Source: an uncultured Lachnospiraceae bacterium
GTDB taxonomy: Bacteria; Bacillota; Clostridia; Lachnospirales; Lachnospiraceae
Assembly: GCA_910578885.1 (NCBI GenBank)
Contig: CAJTSH010000084.1
Span: 1-6,473 of the forward strand
Direction: 5' to 3'
DNA: 6,473 nucleotides
A program made the position numbers and the translations under genes. The notes beneath the pieces were generated by a model. The model saw only the letters and a list, made by a program, of their open reading frames with translations, made no database searches and was not told where the DNA came from. Below, piece after piece: positions 1-6,028 of the stretch; the stretch's first letter is position 1; the number at the start of each line of letters is the position of its first letter.

Positions 1-105
1 GCTCCTGTCACGCCATGCGTTGATAGCCGCAAAGCGTATGACGGTCTTGCAAAAGCCGTTGAACGTATACATGATATGTTCTTTGTATGCTTCTGTACAA
101 GCCAT
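1..105 (-). CDS. Sigma-70-like conjugative-element protein, N-terminal fragment
   Basis: This reading frame begins with ATG at 103-105 on the minus strand and stays open to the left edge, so only the first 35 residues are visible. A purine-rich ribosome binding site (AGGGGG) lies 8 nt upstream of the ATG. The peptide starts MACTEAYKEHIMYTF and continues with FCKTVIRFAAINAWRD. From memory, this resembles the N-terminus of the small sigma-70-like or HTH proteins (about 140 residues) common in Firmicute integrative conjugative elements. Those are thought to regulate element genes. The helix-turn-helix part lies outside the window, so the family call rests on N-terminal resemblance alone. The gene is divergent from the WYL regulator, and it is the main sign that this window lies in or beside a conjugative element. 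It could be another short conserved element protein. Confidence 0.62.
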   Translation of the reverse strand, partial: MACTEAYKEHIMYTFNGFCKTVIRFAAINAWRDRS

Positions 106-152
106 AAATGATTCCCCCTTTCTCCCACATGGGGCGTGCATGGTTTCGTTTT

Positions 153-190
153 AATGCTATATTGCATTTGGTACATGGATAGTTTATCAT
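153..190 (+). promoter_or_regulatory. Promoter of the WYL regulator, with palindrome over the -35
   Basis: A sigma-A-like promoter reads TTGCAT (162-167), a 17-nt spacer and TATCAT (185-190), about 45 nt upstream of the WYL-regulator ATG. A small inverted repeat, AATGC-N6-GCATT (153-168), covers the -35 box and could be an operator, for example for autoregulation. The promoter call is by consensus and spacing. The operator role is inference from position only. Confidence 0.5.
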
Positions 191-220
191 AGAATAGTGA
201 CAAGGGCTGTCACCATTCGG

Positions 221-227
221 AAAGGAG
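221..227 (+). promoter_or_regulatory. Ribosome binding site of the WYL regulator
   Basis: AAAGGAG lies 7 nt before the ATG at 235. It is a strong match to the anti-Shine-Dalgarno sequence and fixes the start of the regulator. Confidence 0.8.
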
Positions 228-234
228 TTCAAAA

Positions 235-1203
235 ATGTCAAAAGCAGAACGGCTTATCGAGATGATGATAACAATAAATGCAAAAAAAGATTTTACTGTA
301 GGCGAATTGGCAAATGAATTTTCCGTATCAAAAAGAACCATACTACGTGACTTGCAAGAATTGGAACAAGCTGGTTTCCCTATTTACTCCGAAGTTGGGG
401 CGGCGGGTGGGTATCATATCTTAAAAGAACGCATTTTGCCGCCTATTGCTTTTTCAGAAAGCGAAGCAAAAGCTATTTTCTTTGCCTGTCAAGCCTTGCA
501 ATATCACCGTGACTTGCCGTTTGAACAGGAAACCATATCCGTCCTAAAAAAATTTTTGAATTGTCTGCCATTAGATGTACAAAACAGTATTACGCAGATT
601 CAAAACAAGGTAGTATTTTGGATTCCAGACAGACATTGCGATTCGCCATTACTTAAATCAATGTTCCTTGTTGTGATAAACCGTCATGCCGCAACAATAC
701 GGTATTCGTCAACATATTCTGAAAGTACACGCACAATTATACCTATCGGCTTATATGCTATGAATGGACTTTGGTATTGCCCCGCCTATTGTACAACGGC
801 AAATCAAATCAGAGTATTCCGGGTTGACCGTATTAAAGAAATCATAGAGGAAAAGCCCTATCCAAAAGGGAAATACCCTATTCCTACGTCTATTCAAGAA
901 TATCTTGAAAAAACAGATGTTAGGAATGATTACCATATGAAAATCCAACTAACGGATATAGGCGTTAAACGCTGTGAAAGTGAATGTTTACTTGCAAGCG
1001 GATTAACAACATTTCCAACGGGCGGCGGGATAATCGACATGGAAATAAATCATGCAGCTTTAGAATGGGTTGCCGATTATATATTGCCATTTGGGAACAA
1101 CGCCACTGTGTTAGCACCATTGGAGCTAATAAAACTAATGCAGCAAAAAATATATGAATTACATCAGCATTATTGCAGTTTGGAAACAAGTATGAATGAA
1201 TGA
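235..1203 (+). CDS. HTH and WYL-domain transcriptional regulator (YafY-like)
   Basis: The 322-residue product is a cytoplasmic DNA-binding regulator with the usual length and layout of YafY/DeoR-type WYL proteins. Residues about 5-60 form an N-terminal winged helix-turn-helix (recognition region near 21-42: VGELANEFSVSKRTILRDL), followed by the typical GGY turn at 58-60. Residues about 140-205 form the WYL ligand-sensing domain; the signature tripeptide appears as W180-Y181-C182 rather than W-Y-L, followed by QIRVFRVDRI (191-200). Residues about 230-315 match the C-terminal extension (WCX). The start is set by an AAAGGAG site 7 nt upstream. It is divergent from the conjugative-element gene and convergent with the phosphotransferase operon, and a long hairpin lies 20 nt past its stop. 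WYL domains are known to bind small effectors or nucleic acids. The target genes and ligand here are unknown; the neighbouring operon already has its own TetR regulator. Confidence 0.9.
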   Translation: MSKAERLIEMMITINAKKDFTVGELANEFSVSKRTILRDLQELEQAGFPIYSEVGAAGGYHILKERILPPIAFSESEAKAIFFACQALQYHRDLPFEQETISVLKKFLNCLPLDVQNSITQIQNKVVFWIPDRHCDSPLLKSMFLVVINRHAATIRYSSTYSESTRTIIPIGLYAMNGLWYCPAYCTTANQIRVFRVDRIKEIIEEKPYPKGKYPIPTSIQEYLEKTDVRNDYHMKIQLTDIGVKRCESECLLASGLTTFPTGGGIIDMEINHAALEWVADYILPFGNNATVLAPLELIKLMQQKIYELHQHYCSLETSMNE

Positions 1204-1222
1204 GAGGGATTCCGTCGTCATC

Positions 1223-1374
1223 GGCATTGTGGGAATGTGTATAACTGGCTGTCTCATGGAATTGTGGGTAACTCTGTTTGCAGGACGTGGGAAAGCTGCA
1301 CTTTAGCTTTTCCATGTGCTGTGAATAGAGTTATCCATGATTCCATAGCCTGTTATGCACATTTCCATAATGTT
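1223..1374 (+). repeat. Long imperfect inverted repeat, probable RNA or ssDNA hairpin
   Basis: Positions 1223-1297 pair with 1305-1374 around a 7-nt loop (1298-1304, GCACTTT). Counted by hand, the plus strand forms about 68 pairs with one 5-nt bulge (1251-1255) and two mismatches (T1246/T1351 and G1284/G1318). Every other deviation from perfect complementarity is a G.U (G.T) wobble on the plus strand: 1223, 1224, 1229, 1233, 1240, 1263, 1264, 1268, 1276, 1279, 1280, 1287 and 1291. None is A.C. A randomly decaying DNA inverted repeat should give both kinds. The bias suggests the plus strand is kept foldable as RNA, as the 3' UTR of the WYL-regulator mRNA or as an independent RNA, or as single-stranded DNA. 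It begins 20 nt after the regulator's stop and may also end that transcript, although only a weak T-rich stretch (1373-1380) follows. I do not recognise a named RNA or element family. Confidence 0.8.
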
Positions 1375-1471
1375 TGTCTTTTGGTCTTTGGCTTCTTTGG
1401 TTCGGAATAGTGTGGTGCTGGCGGTCTATCTCTTGTTTTCGGTTGCTTGCTTCTTTACCGTACATGAGCAT

Positions 1472-4039
1472 TTATTCATTGAGTGTCACCTCCCCTGTTG
1501 CGCCGTCCACTGTTATCATTTGTCCGTTTTGTATGGTTCGCGTAGCAGTGTGTGTTGCCATGACAGCGGGGATACCATATTCACGGGCAACAATGCTTGA
1601 ATGGCTAAGAGGGCCGCCAATGTCTGTTACAATCGCACTTGCGGAGGCAAACAACTGCGTCCATGCGGGAGTTGTGGTAACGGCGACCAAGATACTTCCC
1701 GGCTGGAATTTCTCAAAATCTGCCGGGCTGTTCAGTACACAGGCGGGAGCCGTAACAACGCCTGGGCTGGTTCCTATGCCCATCAATACAATTTTCCCAT
1801 CTTTCTGTATTTGAGTTGCATGTGATACGGCTTTTGTGCTTTTTTCCGGCAACATGGAAGGCGGCACATAACCCCGGAATGTATCATGCTCCGCTTGTCG
1901 AGTAGGGATTGCCTCACTCAGATCAGATAGGGGCATATTTTTATCAAGCTGTGTTATGAGCGTTTCCAATTCTGTCTTTGTGAGCCAGTAAATATCGTCC
2001 GGATGTGAAATGGCTCCTCCAGTTAAGAGACGTTCAGAAATTTCCTGTAACATACGGCGAATCAGTGGGTGCCCCATCCCCATCAAATAAATAGCGTTTT
2101 CACGCATGGGGGCAGTAGTTTGTGCCCAATGGAGCAGCTTCAAAAACAGCTTTTTACGGTGGCCGCCTATCTGTTGCAAAATCTCTTTTTCGGCCTGTTT
2201 CCTGCGCTTTTCAAATGTGATTTGGCGCGAATACGGATTTTCCCCTTTTTCCTCCAAAAATGCTTTTATGGATTCAAAGGTTGGCGTAAGCATCTCCTGT
2301 GGTGTGGCATATGCAAAATCAAATTCATACGCAGTACAGCCAAATTCTTTGAAATAGGCGTTAATCCGGCTTTTCCACTCCATCCATACCTCCTGCGAAA
2401 CTTCCGCAGGCAAAATGGAGGACTTGAAATCTTCTGCTATCTTTGCTGCAGGATTGCTTTTCAGATAGAAGCCTAAAGTGTTACTTTGCTTTGCCCATTC
2501 CGAAAGGTCCCACAGGTTCTTTTCCGATTGCAGCGCAATCGTATCAAACCCAAGCAAGAGAACGGAAATGTCCGTTATACCAGCACGGCGGGCCGCACCC
2601 TGAAAGAATTTTGTGAATAACGTTTCGCTGATCGATGCGGCGGGCAATGTAAGCTGAATCCTTGTGAAATAAATACATGCGGCGTAAAATACGGCTTGAA
2701 TGCCCTCCATAATCTGCTTGGCGCTTAACGTATGCAGGGATGTTTCGTCCCACTGCCTCACCACATCTTCAAATTCTTTTCTTGCCGCTTCAAAGCGCAT
2801 AATGCTGTTCGTAAGCGTCCGGCGCAAAGAGCGGGGGGAAAGGGATTTTACAGCAATTAAAAGAGGCTTTGCCTTAGCGGAAAGATAGACATAACCATTG
2901 ATTATCGTGTATGCCCCATTGTCTGGCAGCAGCTTTTTTGCGCTTGTACCAAACATATCCACCCATAAAAGCGCCGACGCACGGTTGACTAATTCAAGGC
3001 CAAGAGTGGCGAACAGAGGCGTGACTGGGTTTGGCAGGTGTTCTGCCAGACTGCCCTTTGTGTAAACTACATTCTTTTCCGGCAATACCCACTCCGACGG
3101 TAAGACAGTAATGGGGCGGGCCTGAACAATATACAACTTATCTTTTTCCAGCGCCCATTCTATATCCATAGGCATTCGATAATATTTCTCAATTTTATTT
3201 CCAAGCTGCGTCAGCCGCATGACTTGATTGCGGGTAAGAGCAGGTTTTTTACGGAGCCGTCCGGGGACAGGGATTTCTTCCGTTCCGTCTAAGGTGCGAA
3301 CCGTCATAATCTCTTTGTTTGCCACTTCATATGACACGATTCGGACGGCGCTCTTGTCTGTAACGATTGTATCAGGGGTGACTAAGCTGGAAACCACCGC
3401 TTCACCAAGCCCCCATGCGGCGTTTATAATCATTTCGTTACGTCTGCCGTTCATGGGGTTGATTGTAAACATAACACCAGAAGCATCAGAAAACGCCAAC
3501 TTTTGTACGACTACGGCAAGGGCCACAAGCTCCTGCCTGATATGATTCTTTATGCGGTAAGCAATCGCACGAGCTGTCCACAGGGATGCCCAGCATCGCT
3601 TTACAGCGTCAAGGACTTCGTTCTCACCTTGTATATTGAGGTACGTGTCCTGCTGGCCCGCAAAAGAAGCATCGGGTAAATCCTCCGCAGTCGCGGAGGA
3701 TCGGACAGCCACCGAAACATTTCCTAATCCGGCATAAGCGGTTTTTATTGCCGCCGATACTTCCTGCGGCATTTTTCCATTATGAAAAAGTTGACCAATC
3801 TGCTTGGATATATCTTCAAATTGGCTGGTACTGTTGGAATCTGTGCCCTCCAGCAATGCTTTGATGTAAGGCTGAATCTGGTTCGCTTCAACAAAAATCC
3901 GGTATGAAGCAGTTGTAACATGAAAACCGTCCGGCACAGGGATACCCGCTGTCAATAGCTTTGATAAAGACATACCTTTTCCGCCAACCATTTCAAGTGA
4001 TGCCTGTTTATGCTCCAAAGACAGGATATAGGGGTTCAT
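1472..4039 (-). CDS. Rifampin-phosphotransferase-like dikinase (PPDK N-terminal and His domains)
   Basis: The 855-residue cytoplasmic enzyme has the three-part order of rifampin phosphotransferase (RPH). Residues 1-315 are an ATP-binding PEP/pyruvate dikinase N-terminal domain, with VGGKGMSL around K21, AVRSSATAEDLPDASFAGQQD around R113 and DIEWALEKDKLYIVQARPIT (292-311). Residues about 325-745 form a helical middle domain, which binds the acceptor in RPH. Residues about 753-855 form the swivelling phosphohistidine domain, with GGPLSHSSIVAREYGIPAV and the likely catalytic H813, 42 residues from the C-terminus. Known RPH uses ATP to phosphorylate rifampin via a phosphohistidine, releasing AMP and phosphate. 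The PEP/pyruvate-binding TIM barrel of true PEP synthase or PPDK is absent, so a role in central carbon metabolism is unlikely. The start at 4039 has AAGGAGGTG 6 nt upstream; an ATG at 4057 lies next to that site and would add MKEVKK. The gene overlaps the upstream TetR gene by 32 nt. The acceptor could be rifamycin or another compound. Confidence 0.85.
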   Translation of the reverse strand: MNPYILSLEHKQASLEMVGGKGMSLSKLLTAGIPVPDGFHVTTASYRIFVEANQIQPYIKALLEGTDSNSTSQFEDISKQIGQLFHNGKMPQEVSAAIKTAYAGLGNVSVAVRSSATAEDLPDASFAGQQDTYLNIQGENEVLDAVKRCWASLWTARAIAYRIKNHIRQELVALAVVVQKLAFSDASGVMFTINPMNGRRNEMIINAAWGLGEAVVSSLVTPDTIVTDKSAVRIVSYEVANKEIMTVRTLDGTEEIPVPGRLRKKPALTRNQVMRLTQLGNKIEKYYRMPMDIEWALEKDKLYIVQARPITVLPSEWVLPEKNVVYTKGSLAEHLPNPVTPLFATLGLELVNRASALLWVDMFGTSAKKLLPDNGAYTIINGYVYLSAKAKPLLIAVKSLSPRSLRRTLTNSIMRFEAARKEFEDVVRQWDETSLHTLSAKQIMEGIQAVFYAACIYFTRIQLTLPAASISETLFTKFFQGAARRAGITDISVLLLGFDTIALQSEKNLWDLSEWAKQSNTLGFYLKSNPAAKIAEDFKSSILPAEVSQEVWMEWKSRINAYFKEFGCTAYEFDFAYATPQEMLTPTFESIKAFLEEKGENPYSRQITFEKRRKQAEKEILQQIGGHRKKLFLKLLHWAQTTAPMRENAIYLMGMGHPLIRRMLQEISERLLTGGAISHPDDIYWLTKTELETLITQLDKNMPLSDLSEAIPTRQAEHDTFRGYVPPSMLPEKSTKAVSHATQIQKDGKIVLMGIGTSPGVVTAPACVLNSPADFEKFQPGSILVAVTTTPAWTQLFASASAIVTDIGGPLSHSSIVAREYGIPAVMATHTATRTIQNGQMITVDGATGEVTLNE

Positions 4040-4646
4040 TTTTTTCACCTCCTTCATTCATAATTCCGTGTAGAAATATATTGATTGTTTCATCCAGCAT
4101 CTTTTCCTCACTGGCTGATGGCCGGGAAGTATAGACAATGGAGAGCATGGAGTTAATCAACAGGCGCACCACAAGGTCAGAATCTGTTTTGCGAAAAACA
4201 CCTTTGGCCACTCCGCCTTCAATCACGGTCTTGATAGTATTGTGGTATTCGTAACGTATTGTTTTCAGACGCTTCCGATACTCTTCTTCCAAGTAGTCAG
4301 ATTCGGCATGAAGCCACATTAGTACAATCCTATACTGATGTGGCACTTTAAGCTGATTGTGCATGATTTTTCTAAGGCATAGTTCCGGCAAAGGTTCATT
4401 GTCAATAATTCTGTGAACCTGCTCTATGATTTCCTCAAATTTTTTCTCCATTGCATATACAGCAATCTCGTCTTTTGTTTTGAAAAAATCGTATAGACTG
4501 GACTTTCCCATTTTCGCTAAGTCTGCAATTTCCCGCATAGATGTTTTTTGAAACCCATTTTCAGCAATAAGGTGCAACGCAATATCAACTATTTCGCTTC
4601 GACGTGCTGCCTGTTGTTCGGGTGTAAGTGTAATTCCTTTTGGCAT
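4008..4646 (-). CDS. TetR/AcrR-family transcriptional repressor
   Basis: The 212-residue protein has the TetR layout. Residues about 17-62 form the N-terminal DNA-binding domain (IVDIALHLIAENGF, then the HTH TSMREIADLAKMGKSSLYDF at 35-54, then FKTKDEI). Residues about 63-200 form an all-helical ligand and dimer domain without recognisable substrate specificity, as usual in the family. A GGGAGG site lies 9 nt before the ATG at 4646. It is the first gene of the operon, and its last 32 nt overlap the phosphotransferase start. Two palindromes at its promoter, one filling the space between -35 and -10, suggest that it represses its own operon and is released by a ligand, possibly the enzyme's substrate. 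That regulatory model is inference from layout. Confidence 0.93.
   Translation of the reverse strand: MPKGITLTPEQQAARRSEIVDIALHLIAENGFQKTSMREIADLAKMGKSSLYDFFKTKDEIAVYAMEKKFEEIIEQVHRIIDNEPLPELCLRKIMHNQLKVPHQYRIVLMWLHAESDYLEEEYRKRLKTIRYEYHNTIKTVIEGGVAKGVFRKTDSDLVVRLLINSMLSIVYTSRPSASEEKMLDETINIFLHGIMNEGGEKNEPLYPVFGA
4046..4054 (-). promoter_or_regulatory. Ribosome binding site that decides the phosphotransferase start
   Basis: AAGGAGGTG (minus strand) lies 6 nt before the ATG at 4039, inside the last codons of the TetR gene. Its position makes the in-frame ATG at 4057 an unlikely start. Ribosomes ending the TetR gene at 4008 pass over this site, which suggests translational coupling. Confidence 0.85.
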
Positions 4647-4664
4647 CTGACAAAACCTCCCAGT

Positions 4665-4681
4665 AGCGACCGATGGTCGTT
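4665..4681 (-). promoter_or_regulatory. Operator O2: imperfect second copy of the palindrome
   Basis: On the plus strand the site reads AGCGACCGATGGTCGTT. One half-site is identical to O1 and the other differs at two positions. Its centre lies 36 bp from that of O1, near or just after the predicted transcription start and just before the TetR ribosome binding site. It is probably a weaker second repressor site. Confidence 0.72.
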
Positions 4682-4693
4682 TATTACATTTTA

Positions 4694-4723
4694 ATTATAT
4701 AGCGACCGACGGTCGCTTGTCAA
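4694..4723 (-). promoter_or_regulatory. Promoter of the TetR-phosphotransferase operon
   Basis: On the minus strand TTGACA (4718-4723) and TATAAT (4694-4699) both match the sigma-A consensus exactly and are separated by 18 nt. Transcription would start near 4687 and run left into the TetR gene at 4646. Such a strong core promoter usually needs tight repression, which fits the palindrome filling the spacer. Confidence 0.88.
4701..4717 (-). promoter_or_regulatory. Operator O1: perfect 17-bp palindrome in the promoter spacer
   Basis: On the plus strand the site reads AGCGACCGACGGTCGCT, a perfect 8-1-8 palindrome of the size usual for a TetR-family dimer. It occupies 17 of the 18 nt between -35 and -10, so a bound repressor would exclude RNA polymerase. 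Confidence 0.82.
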
Positions 4724-4966
4724 GATTGAAATTTCTTCCTGCATATACTGCCCAATAGAAAAGGGATGTTTCGGCCATGGCTCTAAACGGCAAGCGTTCC
4801 AAGTGTCTATACACTTGCGAATTTTCCACGTTCCGGCTCCCGCCGAAACCCGAAATTTCCCAGCCGGCAGCATCGTTGTCTTTTCCGGTCTGATACGAAA
4901 TTCTAAAGATAGAAAAAGAGACAGAGAACCCCAATGTCATTAAGACAATCGTTTTTATACAAAACA
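4724..4966. other. Non-coding stretch with two small inverted repeats
   Basis: I see no convincing gene here. A minus-strand open frame crosses the region, but it starts at a TTG abutting the terminator, has no ribosome binding site and runs through the -35, operator and -10 of the next operon. Two inverted repeats are present: a 7-bp stem with a 4-nt loop (CAAGTGT-CTAT-ACACTTG, 4800-4817), and CCGGCT (4833-4838) facing AGCCGG (4862-4867) across 23 nt. Base composition is more GC-rich than the AbiE region to the right, so this stretch probably arrived with the phosphotransferase cassette. Confidence 0.45.
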
Positions 4967-5010
4967 AAAAAGCCCACCTGCTACATACAAAACAAACAGG
5001 TGGACTTTTT
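4967..5010 (-). terminator. Hairpin terminator, best read leftward
   Basis: AGCCCACCTG (4971-4980) faces CAGGTGGACT (4997-5006) across a 16-nt loop, extended by four A-T pairs on each side. On the minus strand all stem positions pair, one as G.U, and a T run follows, as in an intrinsic terminator. On the plus strand that one position is a C-A mismatch, but T residues also follow, so weak bidirectional use is possible. It lies about 170 nt beyond the toxin gene and separates that module from the TetR operon. Confidence 0.8.
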
Positions 5011-5178
5011 CATGTTTTTAGGAATTTTAGTATCTTGCTTTAGACACAATTTTGGCTCTGACATATTACTTCCATGCAGTTTCACCTGTTCATTATATAT
5101 CTTTGTAAAGGCCAAATATTGATTTATGACATCTCTTTCTTTGCACAAATTAGCTTCAACATCTTCCTAATGTATTCT
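5011..5178. other. AT-rich intergenic stretch after the toxin gene
   Basis: No gene is supported between the toxin stop and the terminator. A minus-strand frame is open from 5166 to a TAG at 4981-4983, but its only early start would be a TTG at 5148 with a poorly placed purine stretch, and its end lies inside the terminator hairpin. I treat it as untranslated or as a decayed remnant. Confidence 0.4.
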
Positions 5179-5946
5179 TCACCTTGTCATAACGTAATCC
5201 ATGATATATTTAACAGAATTACAAGTATCTTCAAAAGTAATATCTTTTGCATAATCAAAATTTTTCTGATACTTTTTCCAAAGGTTCTGCATCTGTGGAT
5301 TATTCCTGATCTCCTTAATGATTTCCACATAATTTTGCATCACCTGGCTACTGCCCCTCTTTGCACTTGTCTGCTCCAATGCTCGTTTCAAAATATTTTT
5401 ATCACATTCATTTCCACGCAAAGTAAAGATGGTATGTATATCATAAAAATCTCTTGGGCGGGTATTGGCAATGCTGCGTGATAATACAGTTTCTATTTTT
5501 TCTGCCAGGACTGTTTCCAGATTATAAGCCAATATACTTAATGTCCTGTCATCAAAGAGAAGTTTAAATGTATATTCTATTTCTTTCGGTGTGATTATAT
5601 CCCCAGTCGTAACATCTACCGTCAGAGGTACACTGATGGGAGGATAATTCGCTTTTAAAGAAACACGTATGCCGGGATAATCATCCGTTTCACGAATATC
5701 ATAAATATCTTCTAAAGTAAAGCTCACATCATCCTCTATTTCAACAGCGCATATTTCCTTAAAAACCTTTCGGATTGATTCATGGGTTAATGTAAAGCCT
5801 TTTATTGTTGTATCCAGATCCATCGTTGTCCTGGTATCCAGCCCAACAATTACCGATATTAAGAATCCGCCTTTTAATATAAAATTGTTTTTATATGTTG
5901 ACAGTGAAATTCTTTCCAGCAGCCTCTCCAACATGTAGTTCTGCAT
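5179..5946 (-). CDS. abiEii: AbiEii-family nucleotidyltransferase toxin, main reading frame
   Basis: The 255-residue frame is the body of an AbiEii/DUF1814 nucleotidyltransferase-like toxin. Visible motifs are FILKGGFLIS (residues 22-31) followed by TTMDLDTT (40-47), the GG...DxD metal and nucleotide site; VPLTVDVTTGD (106-116); LAEKIETVLSR (147-157); and RPRDFYDI (163-170). Family members transfer nucleotides or bind GTP and cause growth arrest, with AbiEi as cognate antitoxin. The ATG at 5946 has no ribosome binding site. The natural start is the ATG at 6028, with GGAGGTG 5 nt upstream and a 4-nt overlap with the antitoxin stop. Between them an A6 run (5981-5986) carries one base too many; with five A residues the gene would encode 282 residues, a normal family length. 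As it stands the gene is probably inactive, unless slippage restores the frame or the base is a sequencing error. Confidence 0.85.
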   Translation of the reverse strand: MQNYMLERLLERISLSTYKNNFILKGGFLISVIVGLDTRTTMDLDTTIKGFTLTHESIRKVFKEICAVEIEDDVSFTLEDIYDIRETDDYPGIRVSLKANYPPISVPLTVDVTTGDIITPKEIEYTFKLLFDDRTLSILAYNLETVLAEKIETVLSRSIANTRPRDFYDIHTIFTLRGNECDKNILKRALEQTSAKRGSSQVMQNYVEIIKEIRNNPQMQNLWKKYQKNFDYAKDITFEDTCNSVKYIMDYVMTR

Positions 5947-6028
5947 GACAAGTTGTGCAGAAATATTTTTCTCTGCTGCCTTTTTTCTTAATGAACGCTT
6001 TAAGCTGCATTGGATTTCTGGTTATCAT
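5947..6028 (-). pseudogene. abiEii: Frameshifted 5' end of the AbiEii toxin gene
   Basis: From the well-placed ATG at 6028 the frame reads MITRNPMQLKAFIKKK and then leaves the toxin frame at the A6 run (5981-5986), ending at a TAA about 45 codons in. Dropping one A joins it to AAEKNISAQLV, which leads straight into MQNYMLERLL of the main frame. That N-terminus fits my memory of intact family members. The shift needed is +1, so the classic A-AAA-AAG -1 slippery arrangement does not apply. Transcriptional slippage on the A run, true mutation or sequencing error remain possible. Confidence 0.78.

Noticed and set aside
1173..1196. Possible promoter for the hairpin (TTGCAG and TATGAA)
   Set aside because: The spacer between the two boxes is only 12 nt, too short for a sigma-A promoter.
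965..1315. 116-codon minus-strand open frame
   Set aside because: It lies antisense to the end of the WYL regulator and through the left arm of the hairpin. It has no ribosome binding site or recognisable domain, so it is a shadow.
1331..1471. Minus-strand 46-codon open frame starting directly after the phosphotransferase stop (TAA-ATG)
   Set aside because: The product is very basic and unlike any family I know, its end lies in the hairpin arm, and it has no ribosome binding site of its own. Translational coupling is possible but unsupported.
1374..1814. Plus-strand open frames of 81 and 146 codons
   Set aside because: Mostly antisense to the 3' end of the phosphotransferase gene, whose motifs make the minus strand the coding one.
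1472..4039. Annotation as phosphoenolpyruvate synthase or pyruvate phosphate dikinase
   Set aside because: The sequence ends 42 residues after the phosphohistidine and lacks the C-terminal PEP/pyruvate-binding barrel needed for those reactions.
4695..4967. 90-codon minus-strand open frame starting with TTG
   Set aside because: It starts next to the terminator, has no ribosome binding site and runs through the promoter and operator of the TetR operon.
4981..5166. 61-codon minus-strand open frame after the toxin gene
   Set aside because: No ATG near its beginning, only a TTG at 5148, and its stop lies in the terminator loop. At most it is a decayed remnant.
5074..5481. 135-codon plus-strand open frame
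   Set aside because: Antisense to the AbiEii coding region, with no motif or ribosome binding site.
5981..5987. Programmed -1 ribosomal frameshift at the A6G run
   Set aside because: The toxin frame requires a +1 (or -2) shift, and the codon phase does not match the X-XXY-YYZ arrangement of -1 slippery sites.
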